A DNA stretch of 64,000 nucleotides from Penicillium oxalicum (Eukaryota > Ascomycota > Eurotiomycetes > Eurotiales > Aspergillaceae): assembly GCF_001723175.1 (NCBI RefSeq), contig NC_064654.1:620001-684000 (forward strand), written 5' to 3'. Position 1 is the stretch's first letter. Each line of letters begins with the position of its first letter. The position numbers and the translations under genes are program-made. The notes beneath the pieces are model-generated. The model did no database searches. It was not told the origin of the DNA and saw only the letters and a list, made by a program, of their open reading frames with translations. This document shows, in pieces, positions 49,800 to 60,950 of the stretch.

Positions 49800-51780
49800 A
49801 TACTAGATAGATAGGATAACTAGTTACCTAATATTCTTTATTCCTATACTAATAGTAGCTATTAGGTAGCTATCTTAGGTATATAAGTAGAGTTATTATA
49901 ACTATTATTTTTTCGTAATTAGGTACTAAACTAAGACTCTCTATTTATTAGTAGCCTTCTACTAGTCTTTAATAATCTTTAATATATTTACTAGACTATT
50001 AAAAGCTTTCGTTAAACTTTCTAAATCCTATCCTCTTAGAGAGCTCGTATTCTTAATTATAGAATCTCTATTTTTTAGAGTATCTATTATTTTCTATTTC
50101 TTGTACGATTTTTCTCTAGAATCCGTATAGATCTAGATTCCTTTCTCAGGTACTATATAGCCTATCGCGAGATCGTAATCTTTCTAGTCTTAATTTAGAT
50201 CCCTAGTAGCTTTTTTAATCTAATCGAAAGAGATCTATCTTTTATTCCTAGATGGATAGTTAATATTAATTTTCTCCTTCTTAATTAATTTCGATCTTAA
50301 CTTTTCGGGGTAGTCCTTTAATAAACTAAGTATATCGTTCTAAATCGCTAATATCTCCTCTCTTTACTAGGTATAATAAAATAGATAAAAAGGTAGTTAA
50401 ATATATATAAGAGTCGTCCTATTCGATACAATTTCTGTAGAAGCTCTATAACTAGATTCGAGTATAGATAGCCTATAGGCTATTAGTATCGCGATACTAA
50501 TCTTTAAAGTCCTAGAAAAACTCTTCCTTGTTCTTTACTTACTAGTTTAAATTCGCCTTAACCTATACCTATTATAAATAACTATAGTAATCTAGAAGGA
50601 TCTCTAAAATTCGCGTATTATTCCTTATATTATAGCGCTTTATATATACGTTCAAAGCTATCTAAGAATTCTGATATATTTCTACTTCGAATTATAGCGT
50701 ACTAAGGTAGAGGTACCCTCTTACTAAACCCTTTAGGCAAACCTTTAGCAGATTAAGAGGAGGCTCGATCGCTAGGATCACGATAGGTATCGAAAGAGGT
50801 TATATTCGTAGGTATATCTAAGGATATTCCGTATTTACTTAGCTATTTAGATTACGGCGATTACTTTAGCTTTATAGGCTCTATCTAGTCTAGATATTTT
50901 TAGGGTTTTTTAGGTATAATAGTATCTAGAGGGATATAGCAAGATTCGTAAGGTAATTAACTCTTTAAATTTAACGAAGTCGTAAAATTAGTAGCTAGTC
51001 TAGATAGTAGCGTAGTTCCTAATTCTTTTCGATTTTTCTTCTAGTTTCGCACTCTCTTTTTATAGCTATTCCTTTCTTTTTTATCGCTTTTCGTCGTCTA
51101 TTTAGTATACGTTTCTCTCGTATTTTCTTCTATAGAAGAATTTTATAACTACTATTTTAGTATAGTATTCTCTTCTAGTAAGATCTCTATATTAGCCGCC
51201 TATAGAAACCTTTCTAAAGCGATAAACTAACTCTATATAAAGTTCGGATAGACTAAGTTTATCTATTAATATAGTTAGTCTAGAGATATTTTTAGTAATC
51301 GAATTAATATCTCTCGATTCTCTTAGTATCGATTAGCTAATAATCCGCGGACGAGCTAGATATACTAGTCGAATAAAGATATAGTATTAGCTATAAGACC
51401 TTCTATAGGAGTAGCCCCCTATATATAGCTAAAAGTCGCGTATTTAGCTATAATATAAGATATTAGTTTCGAATAATAGTCTTAATTTCTCTTAATTTTC
51501 GTTAGGGTTAAACACGTTACCTACTTTTTCTGTAGAAAAGTACAGAATTTCTTAATTATAGCGGTAGTCGTAATAGTAGCGGTTATAGTAGTAGTTCTAG
51601 TCGTCTCAGCCTTAGTAGCGGCAGCAGTCTTAGCAGTCTTAGCAATCTTAGCAATCTTAGTAGTAGCAATCTTAGTAGTAGCCATCCTAGCAGCAGATCC
51701 TTTTATAATTATATCGTAGGAATAGTATAGTCCTCTATCTTAGCTACCTTTATTGTAAAACCCCTGCGTCGGTCACTAAT

Positions 51781-52128
51781 AAAGAGGGGAATGCTCACGG
51801 TAGTCTGATCTTACTAGATAGATCGAGTTATAGAGGAACTAAACTAAACCTATAAGCACGTAAGTCCTAGAATCCTCTAAGATATCGTGAGATCTGATAT
51901 TAGGTACTAAAGGCAGGAATCAAAAGAGTGTGTTGTTGTAAGTGTAAGGAATCCGACTATAAAGACTGTCCTGAATCCTCTGTCCAAACTGTTGATTAAG
52001 TATGATAATAATCCTCCCAAAGATCCCGTAGCCTAGGTCTTAGATAACCTCCTCTAGGCGGTTAGGCTATCAGGTATCTCTTACTACTAAACATCTACAA
52101 AGTACATGCAACCGAAACCCCTACTACA
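51781..52128 (-). repeat. LTR copy L4, right LTR of element A
   Basis: It begins AAAGAGGGGAATGCTCACGG and ends CCCCTACTACA. The bases just left of it (GGTCACTAAT) are the same as those left of L3, as expected for the LTR-leader boundary of two related elements. The bases after it (ATAGTTAGG) continue an older gag copy into which A inserted. Confidence 0.75.
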
Positions 52129-52710
52129 ATAGTTAGGACTATACCTAAGCTAGGGACTCTTAGTATACTATAATTCGAAGATAGAAATATATTAGAATTC
52201 TTAGATAGTTTTAAATATATATATAAGCGCTATAATATAAGGAATAATACGCGAATTTTAGAGATCCTTCTAGATTACTATAGTTAGCTATAGCGTATAT
52301 AGATTAAGGCGAATTCTAACTAGTAAGCGAAGAATAAGGAAGAGTTTTTCTAAGACTTTAAAGATTAGTATCGCGATATAGATAGCCTATAAGCTACCTA
52401 TACCTATACCTAGCTATAGAGCTTCTATAGGAATTATATTAAATAGGATAACTTTTATATATATTTAACTATCTTTTTATCTATTTCCTTATATCTAGTA
52501 AAGAGAGAAGATATAAGCGATTTAGAATAATATACTTAATTTATTAAAGAACAACCTAAAAGTTAAGATTAAAATTAATTAAGAAGGAGAAAATTAATAT
52601 TAACTATCTTTCTAGAAGTAAAAGATAGATCTCTTTTAATTAGATCGAAAAAGCTATTAGGGATCTAAATTAGGACTAGAAGGATTATAATCTTATAATA
52701 GACTATATAG
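52129..52710 (+). pseudogene. Older plus-strand gag fragment (same family as A/B)
   Basis: Its sequence is the reverse complement of about 47745-48325, heavily RIP-mutated. Element A interrupts it on the left at ATAGT, and the CTCGCGAG element e4 ends it on the right. Confidence 0.65.
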
Positions 52711-52712
52711 TA

Positions 52713-53056
52713 GACCTTGCAATTACTCGCGGCGAGCCGGCTTTTTGGACTCGACTCGCGAGCCGGCTCGCACTTCTGGCTCGAACTCGCGAGCCAAGGA
52801 CTCGCGAGTCTTCCCGCTCGTACGGTATTGTAAAATCGAGCCGGTAATTTATTATTATATATAGCGAGCCAGAAAAACTCGCGGTTCGATCGGCTCGATT
52901 ACTAGTGTATTACCGTCGTCAGCTCGCGAGCCGGACTTTCTGACTCGAACTCGCGAGTAATTTTCCGCGGGCCGGCCTTCCTGGCTCGAACTCGCGAGTC
53001 CTGCGAGCCGGTTCGCGAGTAGCGCGAGCCGAGGACTCGCGAGTAATTGCAAGGCC
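52713..53056 (-). mobile_element. CTCGCGAG inverted-repeat element, copy e4 (344 bp)
   Basis: It is the longest copy. It has TA flanks, left end GACCTTGCAATTACTCGCGG and right end CGCGAGTAATTGCAAGGCC, the same orientation as e3. It sits exactly where two unrelated retroelement remnants meet, gag of the A/B family on the left and gypsy pol on the right, suggesting a recombination junction. Confidence 0.8.
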
Positions 53057-53555
53057 TATAACTATCTATAATTACTAGCGAATATATATTATTAGACCTT
53101 ATAAGGCTCGACCTAATTACAAACTCGAAGAAGCTAGTATCTTCCTAATATCGGCTAAATAGATCTATAGATAAATATATAAGAAAGATAAAGATACCCT
53201 TATAATCTCTATTAGGGCTCCTCGAGATAACTCTCCTCCTCTAGAGACTCTTATTTTATACCCGGACCCCTAGATCCGGATCCTTATAAGAAAATATAGG
53301 AAGATTATTCGCGACGAACTCCCTAATACCTTACCTCTAGAAAGGAAGATCCTCTATAATATTAATACTAGTAACGCGAAGCCTATAAATATCTATACCT
53401 ATTCTCTTTCTAAGAAGAAACTAGACGAATAGATACGCTAAGTTAATCTCCTCTTAAAGAAGAGACTAATCCGCCCTTTAGCTAGCTCCTAGAGATTTCT
53501 AGTCCTATTCGCTCCTAAGTCTAATAGTAAGTAGAGGATATATATTAATTACTAT

Positions 53556-53705
53556 TATGATTCGAAGAGTAAAGAAAGGTTGATTTTTGGAGTATATCTA
53601 TAGTATCTCTTAAATATCGGGTCTGTAAGGATAGTCACGGGGCTATACGGGGCCGAACGGGGGTACTACGAGTATGACTTACGTGACTACCCTTCCGGGA
53701 TCTTA
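53556..53705 (-). repeat. Element N LTR, left copy (150 bp)
   Basis: It begins TATGATTCGAAGAG and ends CCGGGATCTTA. The bases CTAT just before it match CTAT after the right copy. The final CA of the right copy has become TA here, a RIP-type change. Confidence 0.8.
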
Positions 53706-53959
53706 TCCTCCCCTACTTAGACTGAACTCGCCCCGAGCTTTAGGGTAACACAGCCTAAGCTCACTGCTACTCCGTTCGGTTATGTCCGTAGGTTCCCGCC
53801 TTGGTGCGTTTGTATATACACGGTAAAGTCAAAATGGTAGGGGTTTAACAAAGGAAAAGGTGCAATATCATTTTCGGCTACTTATAACTACCGTGTGTGG
53901 CTAATAGTCGCTAAAAGCTCCTATCAGGGCAGTCCGGGGGAACAAAGGATCCCCCGCTA

Positions 53960-55335
53960 TAAGTATAGGTAAATCCCCTCGATCGCTTCTTCTTCTCTTT
54001 ATCTTTCTTCCTTATCCCTTCTGATACTATCTAGGTTATCCTGTATATTCTAAGACTTTTTCCTAGGCTAGGTAGCTTACTCCGAGTCCGAACTAGACCC
54101 TTAAGTAGCTAATAGGTCTTTAGTTCCTCCTTATCCTCTTTCTAAGCTAGTAGTTAATCCTCCTGCTAAGTTCGCTCCTGCCCCTTTATCTCCTCTCGTC
54201 CTTAAACTTCCTAGCCAGACGCTCTATCGAGCCTAGTAATCTAAGGACTAGCTTATAAGCGATCAGGAGTTTTTAGAGTCTCGTGCTCCTGTTCCGTATC
54301 TTCTCCTAAGCCTTCTCTTAGTAGCTCTATCAAGCGTTAGGTCTAGACCGCTTAGTCGCGGATAGCTCCGGTAACAAGGAAGAGGGCCGTCGCGGTAAAG
54401 TATACTCCGGCCTAGATTTTCGCGTATACGCGTAAGAAGGACTTCGATCCGAATACCGCGCAGACTAATAGGCTATAGACGGGCTTAGATACCGTAGTAA
54501 TCCTCTAGGGAGTTAGTTTAAGACTAACTATACGAAGGACTTCTAGACGAATAGCTTACGAGTCCGAGACGTAGACTAGAGGAACGATAACCCGAAGGAT
54601 TTACGGTACCCTTACGAAGGTTCGGGTAGCCTTTACCTAATAGGTCGGTAAATAGGCTCCTAACAGTAAGGAATACTAGTTATATAGTAACCTAAATAGT
54701 CGTTCGATTCCTATCGCGTTTTCGGGACTAAGCGAGAGGGTCCGTTAGGGGCCGGAGGCTATAGAAATTACTAATTTAATAGTAACGCGTCCTAGTACTC
54801 CTTACGGAGGGATAAGCTCCTCGACCCTTAGGTATAGGAATATTATAACAAGATATATCCCTCCTACGTGCTAGTTAAGGATAAAAAGGTATATTCCCCT
54901 TCGTTTATTCCCGATCTCCTTAGCTAACCTTTAGTAGCGCGATCTAAAGGGCAAGAAGCGGGCCGTAATAACGATAGCGGCGAGGGTAGCTCTAAAAAGA
55001 AGAAGGGCTAGGATAATAAGCCTAAGAAGGGGAAGGATAAGGGTAAGGGTAAGGCTAAGGATAATAGCACCTTCTTTAAGAATTCGTGGCTATCTAGTCC
55101 CCTAAAGGATCCTTAGGTTTATAACAAGAACGACTTTAGTCGCGTTAGAGGCCTATAAGGCGATTCCGGAGATAATCGCGGCTTTAGAGAGCGATCTCGA
55201 GATCCTAGAGGCGTACCTAGTCGAGAATAGGCAGATTAAGCTCGAGGATAACGATAACGATAATAACGATAATAATAGTAATAGCGACGATAACCCGTTC
55301 GTCTCTATTAAGAAGCGTTTAGGGAAGTAATCTCC
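53960..55335 (+). pseudogene. Extra ORF antisense to pol in element N
   Basis: The plus strand holds a long protein-like frame with RIP stops. It has a Lys/Gly-rich stretch near 55000-55070 (KPKKGKDKGKGKAKD), then PEIIAALESDLEILEAYL and an Asp/Asn-rich tail ending in KKRLGK and a stop at about 55330. It faces the integrase end. The same sequence occurs reversed at the right end of the window, downstream of the other pol. It is not a known retroelement enzyme; function is unknown. Confidence 0.5.
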
Positions 55336-55899
55336 TTTTCGTGCTTTCGGCGTTAGTATAGGTAGTTAAATTCGATATACTTTGTATTAGTATTAGTACC
55401 TCGTAGGGACTACGATAGCGAGAGGTCCGTTAAATAAATCCCGTTCGTCTTAGTTCGGCGTCCTAGCTATTCCGAACGTCCCCTAGTAGTAGTCTACTAG
55501 ATCCTAACGAGTCCGTGTCCTAGAGCTCGTCCCTAGATATAGGTACTTAGAGCTCCTCCTAGTCTATCGCGTGTTTCTTAGTTTTTTTTTCTGTTAATAC
55601 GTTATAGCTCCGATAAGGGCTTTTTATAACGTTCTCCTCCCCTACTTTGCTTAGGCGTGCACGTTAGCCTAGTCCGTTAGGAATTAATTCTATTCTTCCT
55701 TCGTGAAGGTAGATAAGTCCCTATATATAGGGGGAGTATTATCCTGTTCGATAATTTTTAGTAGCTCTCGGGGTCGTCTTAGTCGGATCCCCTATCTCCG
55801 GAGTACTACTTATACCGCCTATAATATCTATAGGGCTCCGGTCCTTTACGTTAGCTCTGACTAGCCGCGAACTATTAATTAGGTTCTTTAGGACCCGTC

Positions 55900-58800
55900 C
55901 GTTCGGTTCTTCTAGTATATATACTAAGTAGGTATACCGTAAGGACTTTGAAAGGTCCGAACTACTTACTCTCGAATTTCTGTACTAATTCGTTCCGAAC
56001 GAGGACCTAATCTCCCTTTTCGAAGCTTATCTTCGTTACCTAGCTATCCCTAATCCTATTAGTCCGGATCGCTCGGGATAGTAGTAGTTTATTCGCTTTA
56101 GTACGGGCGTCGCTTACGTCCTAGAGCTCTTTAGTCCGTCCTGCGAATACTAAGGGTTCTTTTGTTAGGTCGTTACCTAGTAAGCGGGGGTAGACCCTAT
56201 AAACTAGAAAGAATAGGCTATACCTAGTTACCGCGTGTTCCCGGACCCGTATAGCTAGGGTCGCCTACGCTAGATATAGGTCCTACGCCTTCGTTAGCTT
56301 TCCTATAAGGTACTTTGTTAATATACGGCCGAGTAGACGTTAAGATTTTCTACTTTCCTGTTCGTACGGGGTAGTAGGGGGTAGTTAGCTAGTACCGAGT
56401 TTTTAGTAGGTTTAGGTAGTAGCTAACCGCACCCGAAAGGAGGTTTGAACTATTATCGGAGAGGATCTCGAGTAGCGCTCCGTAATTTATAAAGATTTCC
56501 TCGTAGAGGAAGGTCCTAAGCGCTTCTTCCGTAGCTTCCGGGACGGCCTTAGCTATCGGCTATCTAGTCGCGTAGTCGATTGCTATAATAATCTATCTAT
56601 TACCGTTCGGTGTTGTCGGTAGTCGTCGATAAGGTCGATCCCCTATCTCTAGAAAGGCCTAATCCCTTTAGTTACTAGGTAGTAGGCCGTTTCCTATTCT
56701 AGGGCCTTCTTTAATCCCTAAGAAACCTAGCACTAAGGGTACTTACGTACCGCGGTCTCTATATCCGCTCTTATCTAGGGCTACTAAGCTCTCGGTCTAG
56801 GATACCGTTTAGGCCTAGCTATCCTAGATATCCGTATTATAAGTATATCTTATTAACTAGATTACCCCTAAATACCGGTTCTAGGTAGGGTACTTTTAGG
56901 CTATCTTTATACGTAAAGGTTAGTTAGCGGTCGTTAGCGTCTTCCGGTCTTATATAGAGAGGTAATCCGAGTATCGAGTTACTACCTTAGACAGGAGCTT
57001 ATTTCAGGAAGTACTCCCGTATCTAAGAAGTTAACAGTCGCGGCTAACTATTTATCCTCGGCTACCTTTTAAATAGTTACGTTCACGGCCGTTAGGGCGG
57101 CCTTCTATATAGGTCGATCTCGTGTAACGTTAGTAGGTAACCTTTTAATAAAATCCGGTATCGTCGGCTTAAGGCGTCGGGCACGACGGCTTTAGTGCCC
57201 GGACAGTATCGGATCTTAAGATTATACTCCTAAAATTCGCTAACCTAGCGGGCGAGGCGCTTACTATAGGTAACGGTCGTCTGTAGGTACTATAGGCTAG
57301 CGTGTCCGTCACGATTTCCGTTTAGGTTCCGTTATTAATATATTTATCCTAAAGCTATAGGCCTCTTTAATAGCTAGTAACTCCTTCTCGTGTACTAGGT
57401 AGTTAAGCTCGGCGCCTATAAGCTTCCGCCCGTCGTATACGATAGGGTAGAGTGCCTCTTCTAGTCCCTTCTAGAGTAGGACTAGGCTAATCGCCTATTC
57501 AGAAGTATCAGTCTCGATAGTGAATAGCTACGTAAGATCCGGTTATAAGAGAACGGGGCTTCGATAACTTCTTCTTTAGCTTTCGGAAGGTAGCCTTATA
57601 AGCTATATTCTACTAGATAGGGCGGAACTTAAGCTTCCGGAGCTTAGCGTCCGATTCTTTTAGGAGTTATATAGGGGCACGCATATCTCCGCGAACCTGT
57701 AGATAAACCGCTAATAGTATATCGCGAGGCCGAGGAACTATCGTAGCTCGTGTACGTTCTAAGGTTATAGCTACGTACGGATAATATCGATCTTAGCCGG
57801 TATTAGCTATACGCTCCCGTTCCTAACGATATATCCGCAGAATTCTAGTTCGTTAGTTACAATCTCGTACTTCCCTAGTTAGATAATAGTCGTTCCCTCT
57901 CGAGGATCTCGAGTACCTTTTTAAGGTGCTCGTAATACTCTTCTATACTATCCGAGAAGATAAGGATATCGTCGAGATACATACCACGAACTTACTAAGG
58001 TAGGGCTAAAGGGCCTCGTTTATAACCGTCTAGAAGGTTACAGGGCGTTATAAAGACTAAAGGGTATCGTAAGCTACTTATATTTTCCCTAGATAGTATT
58101 AAAGGTAGTTTTAGGTACTACGCGATTAGTTAGGCGTACTTACTAGAATCTAGACGCGAGGTCGATCTTCGTTAGGACCCGTCGCTCCTGATTTAGTCGA
58201 GAAGGTCTTAGATCCGGGGTAACGGATACCCGTTCTTCTTAGTTAGGTTATTTAGGGTATAGTAATCGATATATATCCTCTACTTACTATTAGACTTAGG
58301 GCGAATAGGACTAGAAACCTCTAGGGGCTAGCTAAAGGGCGGATTAGTCCCTTCTTCAAGAGGAGATTAACTTAGCGTATCTATTCGTCTAGTTTCTCTT
58401 TAGAGAGAATAGGTATAGATATTCACGGGCTTCGCGTACTAGTATTAATATTATACTAGATCTCCCTTTCTAGAGGCAAGGTATTAGGGAGTTCGTCGCG
58501 GATAATCTTCCTATATTTCCCTATAAGGGTCCGGATCCGGGGGTCTAGGTATAAGATAGGAGCCTCTAGAGGAGGGGAGTTATCTCGAGGAGCCCTAATA
58601 GAGATTATAAGGGTGCCCTCGTCTTTCTTACGTATTTACTTACGTATCTATTTAGACAATATTAGGAAGATACCTACTTCTTCGAGTTCGTAATTAGGTC
58701 GAGCCTTATAAGGTTCGATAAGGTATATTCGCTAGTAATCACGGATAGTTAGCTAAGAGCTAACCTAATTAATAGTTAGGTTCTGTTACTTTAGAAAGTC

Positions 58801-59100
58801 CCGACTAAGGACGATCTTAAGGTTAGGTATATCTAGGATCTAGGCCTTTACGCTTCTAGTCTATATCCCTATTTTTAGTAGGACGCGAGTATATCCTTCT
58901 GTGTGTAGGGACCGTCTATCGGGTAGCCTTACCTAGAGGGCGTCCGAAGGCTTCTTTAGGCGAATAGATCCTCTTAGTAACGTTATAGCTCGAGAGGAGA
59001 TAAAACGTATAGGAGGAACCGAGTCTAAGAGGGCGCGTATTAGTACTTCCCGAGGGCTAACTCGGGCCTAATAGAGCAGGAGACCCGCTTAGATAGCGAG
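55900..59100 (-). pseudogene. Pol of element N (protease, RT, RNase H, integrase), RIP-broken
   Basis: Evidence comes from translated blocks on the minus strand: RPKSNSK-RIYIDYYTLNNLTKKNGYPLPRI near 58200-58320 (RT N-terminus), MYLDDILIF at 57982-57956 (RT active site) and an integrase block with LEILSDNGSNL near 56450-56500. Many stops are TAG/TAA at positions where TGG or CAG would be expected. The gene is not functional as read. Confidence 0.7.
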
Positions 59101-59199
59101 CAGGGAGGCTTCGTGTGCGTTAGGTTCGAGAAGGTTAGGTCCTAGAAGCGGGGGCACGTAAGAGGCGGCTCGGAGCTAGCTAGCGAAGGCCTCTAATTC

Positions 59200-60780
59200 G
59201 TCTAGCCGCTTATGTTTTTTTGCTATAAAGGGACTCCCTTAGGGCAGTCTCTCTTAATATAACCTAGCTTCCTATATATATAGTATTTTATAGGGGCCTA
59301 TCTATATACCTTCCCTCGGGGCTATGCTCGAGCTATCGCGACTACTGGCTATAGCGTTTATCCGGAAATCGCTATTAGCGTCTCTAGCCTTAGAGGGGGA
59401 GTAGTTTCTGATCTAACCGGAGATTATTTCTCCCCTCTTATACTAGATAAAGCGGTCGATTATAGCTCGGAGAGTAGTTAGGTATTCGCGATTCTTAGCC
59501 TACTTCTTCTAGAGGGTAGCTTTCGTACCCTTTCGGAGGTATTAGATAACGACTTCTTCTAGAAGGGGTACCTTAGTATTAATAGCTACTTACTATAGAT
59601 TTATAGCGTATTTAGCGAAAGTAAGGGATCCTTAATATATATTGGCGAAGCGATCCTAGCGCTTTTTAGGGCTAAGGTATTCGGAAAATTCCCGAAGGAT
59701 CTAGGCGCGATAACCTTCCTAGGTCTTAATCGGTTCCGCGTACTAGTTAACGATCTATTAGCGATAGGTATTCTATACCTTCTTAGCTCGTCTAGTTAGG
59801 GACCCTTAGGCGTAGATAATTTTGTCGGTGTCCGGAATTCCTGCGCCTACGAGGTACGAGACCTTATAGAAGAACCTTTCGTAATCGCGTAGGTGTACGC
59901 GAGTAGCGTCTTAGGCGATCGTTCCTGAGTAGGGACGGATACTAGGCACCTTTTTTATTAAGACCTTGCGGATCTCTAGGAGATTTAAGCTAACTACCGG
60001 AGACGGAGAAGAGCTAGTTTAGTCGGTCTCCTCTAGGGTAGTAGCGGGCGCCGCCCGGGAGGAAGAGGAGGTATTTAACTACGCCTAGGTACCGTTCTGT
60101 TATAGGTAGATACTAAAGGCGGTAGTCTTGATATCCTGCACGGCCTTAGCGTAGTCGTCTAGGATATAGTTTCGAAGCTGCGTTTAGCAGGCTTTAGCCA
60201 CGATCGGAGGCAAGAAGGAGAGGGCCCGGTCGGTTTTAGGAGTATTTAGGCGTTCCTCTCGCGGGAGAGGGTCCGCGGAGGCAGGTCTGTAAGTCGAAGT
60301 AGTATCTATTAGAAATAGGAAGGATTAAGGAGAATATAGGGAGTATCGTGAATAGTAGCCTCTTATGCCTATAGGGGTTTCCCCTTTCTTATAGTTTATT
60401 CCTAGGTGTAAGGATCCGTAAGGAGCTATATAGGGGTGTCCGGACTCTTCTAAGAAGGTAGTAAGGGTCTGCTAGTAACCGAGGTCCTCGGGTATTATAG
60501 CGGATCGGTAACGTAGGAGGAGAGGCGGGGCCGTAAGGGCTATATCGGGGGTAAACGCCCTCCTCCCCCGGGACCGTTTTTCGAGGGTTCACGAGGTCCC
60601 CCCTAAGCCGGTCCCTTATTATCTTCGTTCGTGAGTCCTTTAGATAAGGGTTGCCTTCCTTCTCTACGAGTACTTATTTTTATAAGGATTAGGGAGGGAG
60701 GGAGAAGTATATAGGGCTTCGCGCTTCCTTTCGGAAGGGGTCCCCCCTCCGGGGAGGGCCGTAGAAGGCGCCTCCTTTTA
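59200..60780 (-). pseudogene. Gag of element N
   Basis: It lies next to the 5' LTR on the minus strand. A decayed CCHC knuckle (YYIYRKLGYIKRDCP) is near 59225-59290. A 67-codon open stretch (60592-60389) survives. About 59583-60720 is duplicated at 31966-33266. Confidence 0.65.
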
Positions 60781-60796
60781 AGGGTTTGCTACCAGA

Positions 60797-60950
60797 TATG
60801 ATTCGAAGAGTAAAGAAAGGTTGATTTTTGGAGTATATCTATAGTATCTCTTAAATATCGGGTCTGTAAGGACAGTCACGGGGCTATACGGGGGCGAACG
60901 GGGGTACTCACGTGAGTCATGACTCACGTGACCACCCTTCCGGGATCTCA
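60797..60950 (-). repeat. Element N LTR, right copy (154 bp)
   Basis: It begins TATGATTCGAAGAG and ends GGGATCTCA. It contains a perfect 24-bp palindrome at 60908-60931 with two CACGTG boxes. The left LTR has only a mutated remnant of this. Confidence 0.8.
60908..60931. promoter_or_regulatory. 24-bp perfect palindrome with paired CACGTG in the N LTR
   Basis: Two TCACGTGA boxes flank a GTCATGAC centre, so the whole is self-complementary over 24 bp. It also contains TGAGTCA and TGACTCA half-overlapping in the middle. In the coding orientation this LTR is the 5' LTR, where promoter elements would lie. Confidence 0.6.

Larger units (their letters stand above)
34836..52128 (-). mobile_element. 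Element A: RIP-saturated Ty3/gypsy-type retrotransposon, interrupted by element B
   Basis: L1 (34836-35077) and L4 (51781-52128) are its LTRs. Its internal part is 35078-43360 plus 49800-51780, split by element B at 43361-49799. Order on the minus strand is LTR, gag (51780 to 49800, continuing at 43360), pol (about 43000 to 38300), a further ORF-like region (about 38000 to 35100), polypurine tract, LTR. Pol assignment rests on the integrase C-terminal region near 38470-38600, better preserved in element B. CA and TG are almost completely absent, and no frame is open for more than a few dozen codons. Confidence 0.7.
53556..60950 (-). mobile_element. Element N: minus-strand Ty3/gypsy element nested in another gypsy pol
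   Basis: It is 7.4 kb between 150-154 bp LTRs with a short CTAT duplication, inserted in the RT start of the plus-strand element (which joins 53555 to 60951). On the minus strand, gag lies at about 60780-59200 with a decayed knuckle near 59225-59290. Protease follows, then RT at about 58480-57500 with MYLDDILIF at 57982-57956, RNase H at about 57500-57150, and integrase at about 57100-55900 with a DYATRWPIAKAVPEATEEAL-like block. Downstream of integrase, at about 53960-55335, a frame runs in the opposite direction. RIP is clear but milder than in the surrounding element. Confidence 0.8.

Noticed and set aside
60389..60592. 67-codon minus-strand frame
   Set aside because: It is a fragment of the gag of element N that happens to lack stops, not an independent gene.
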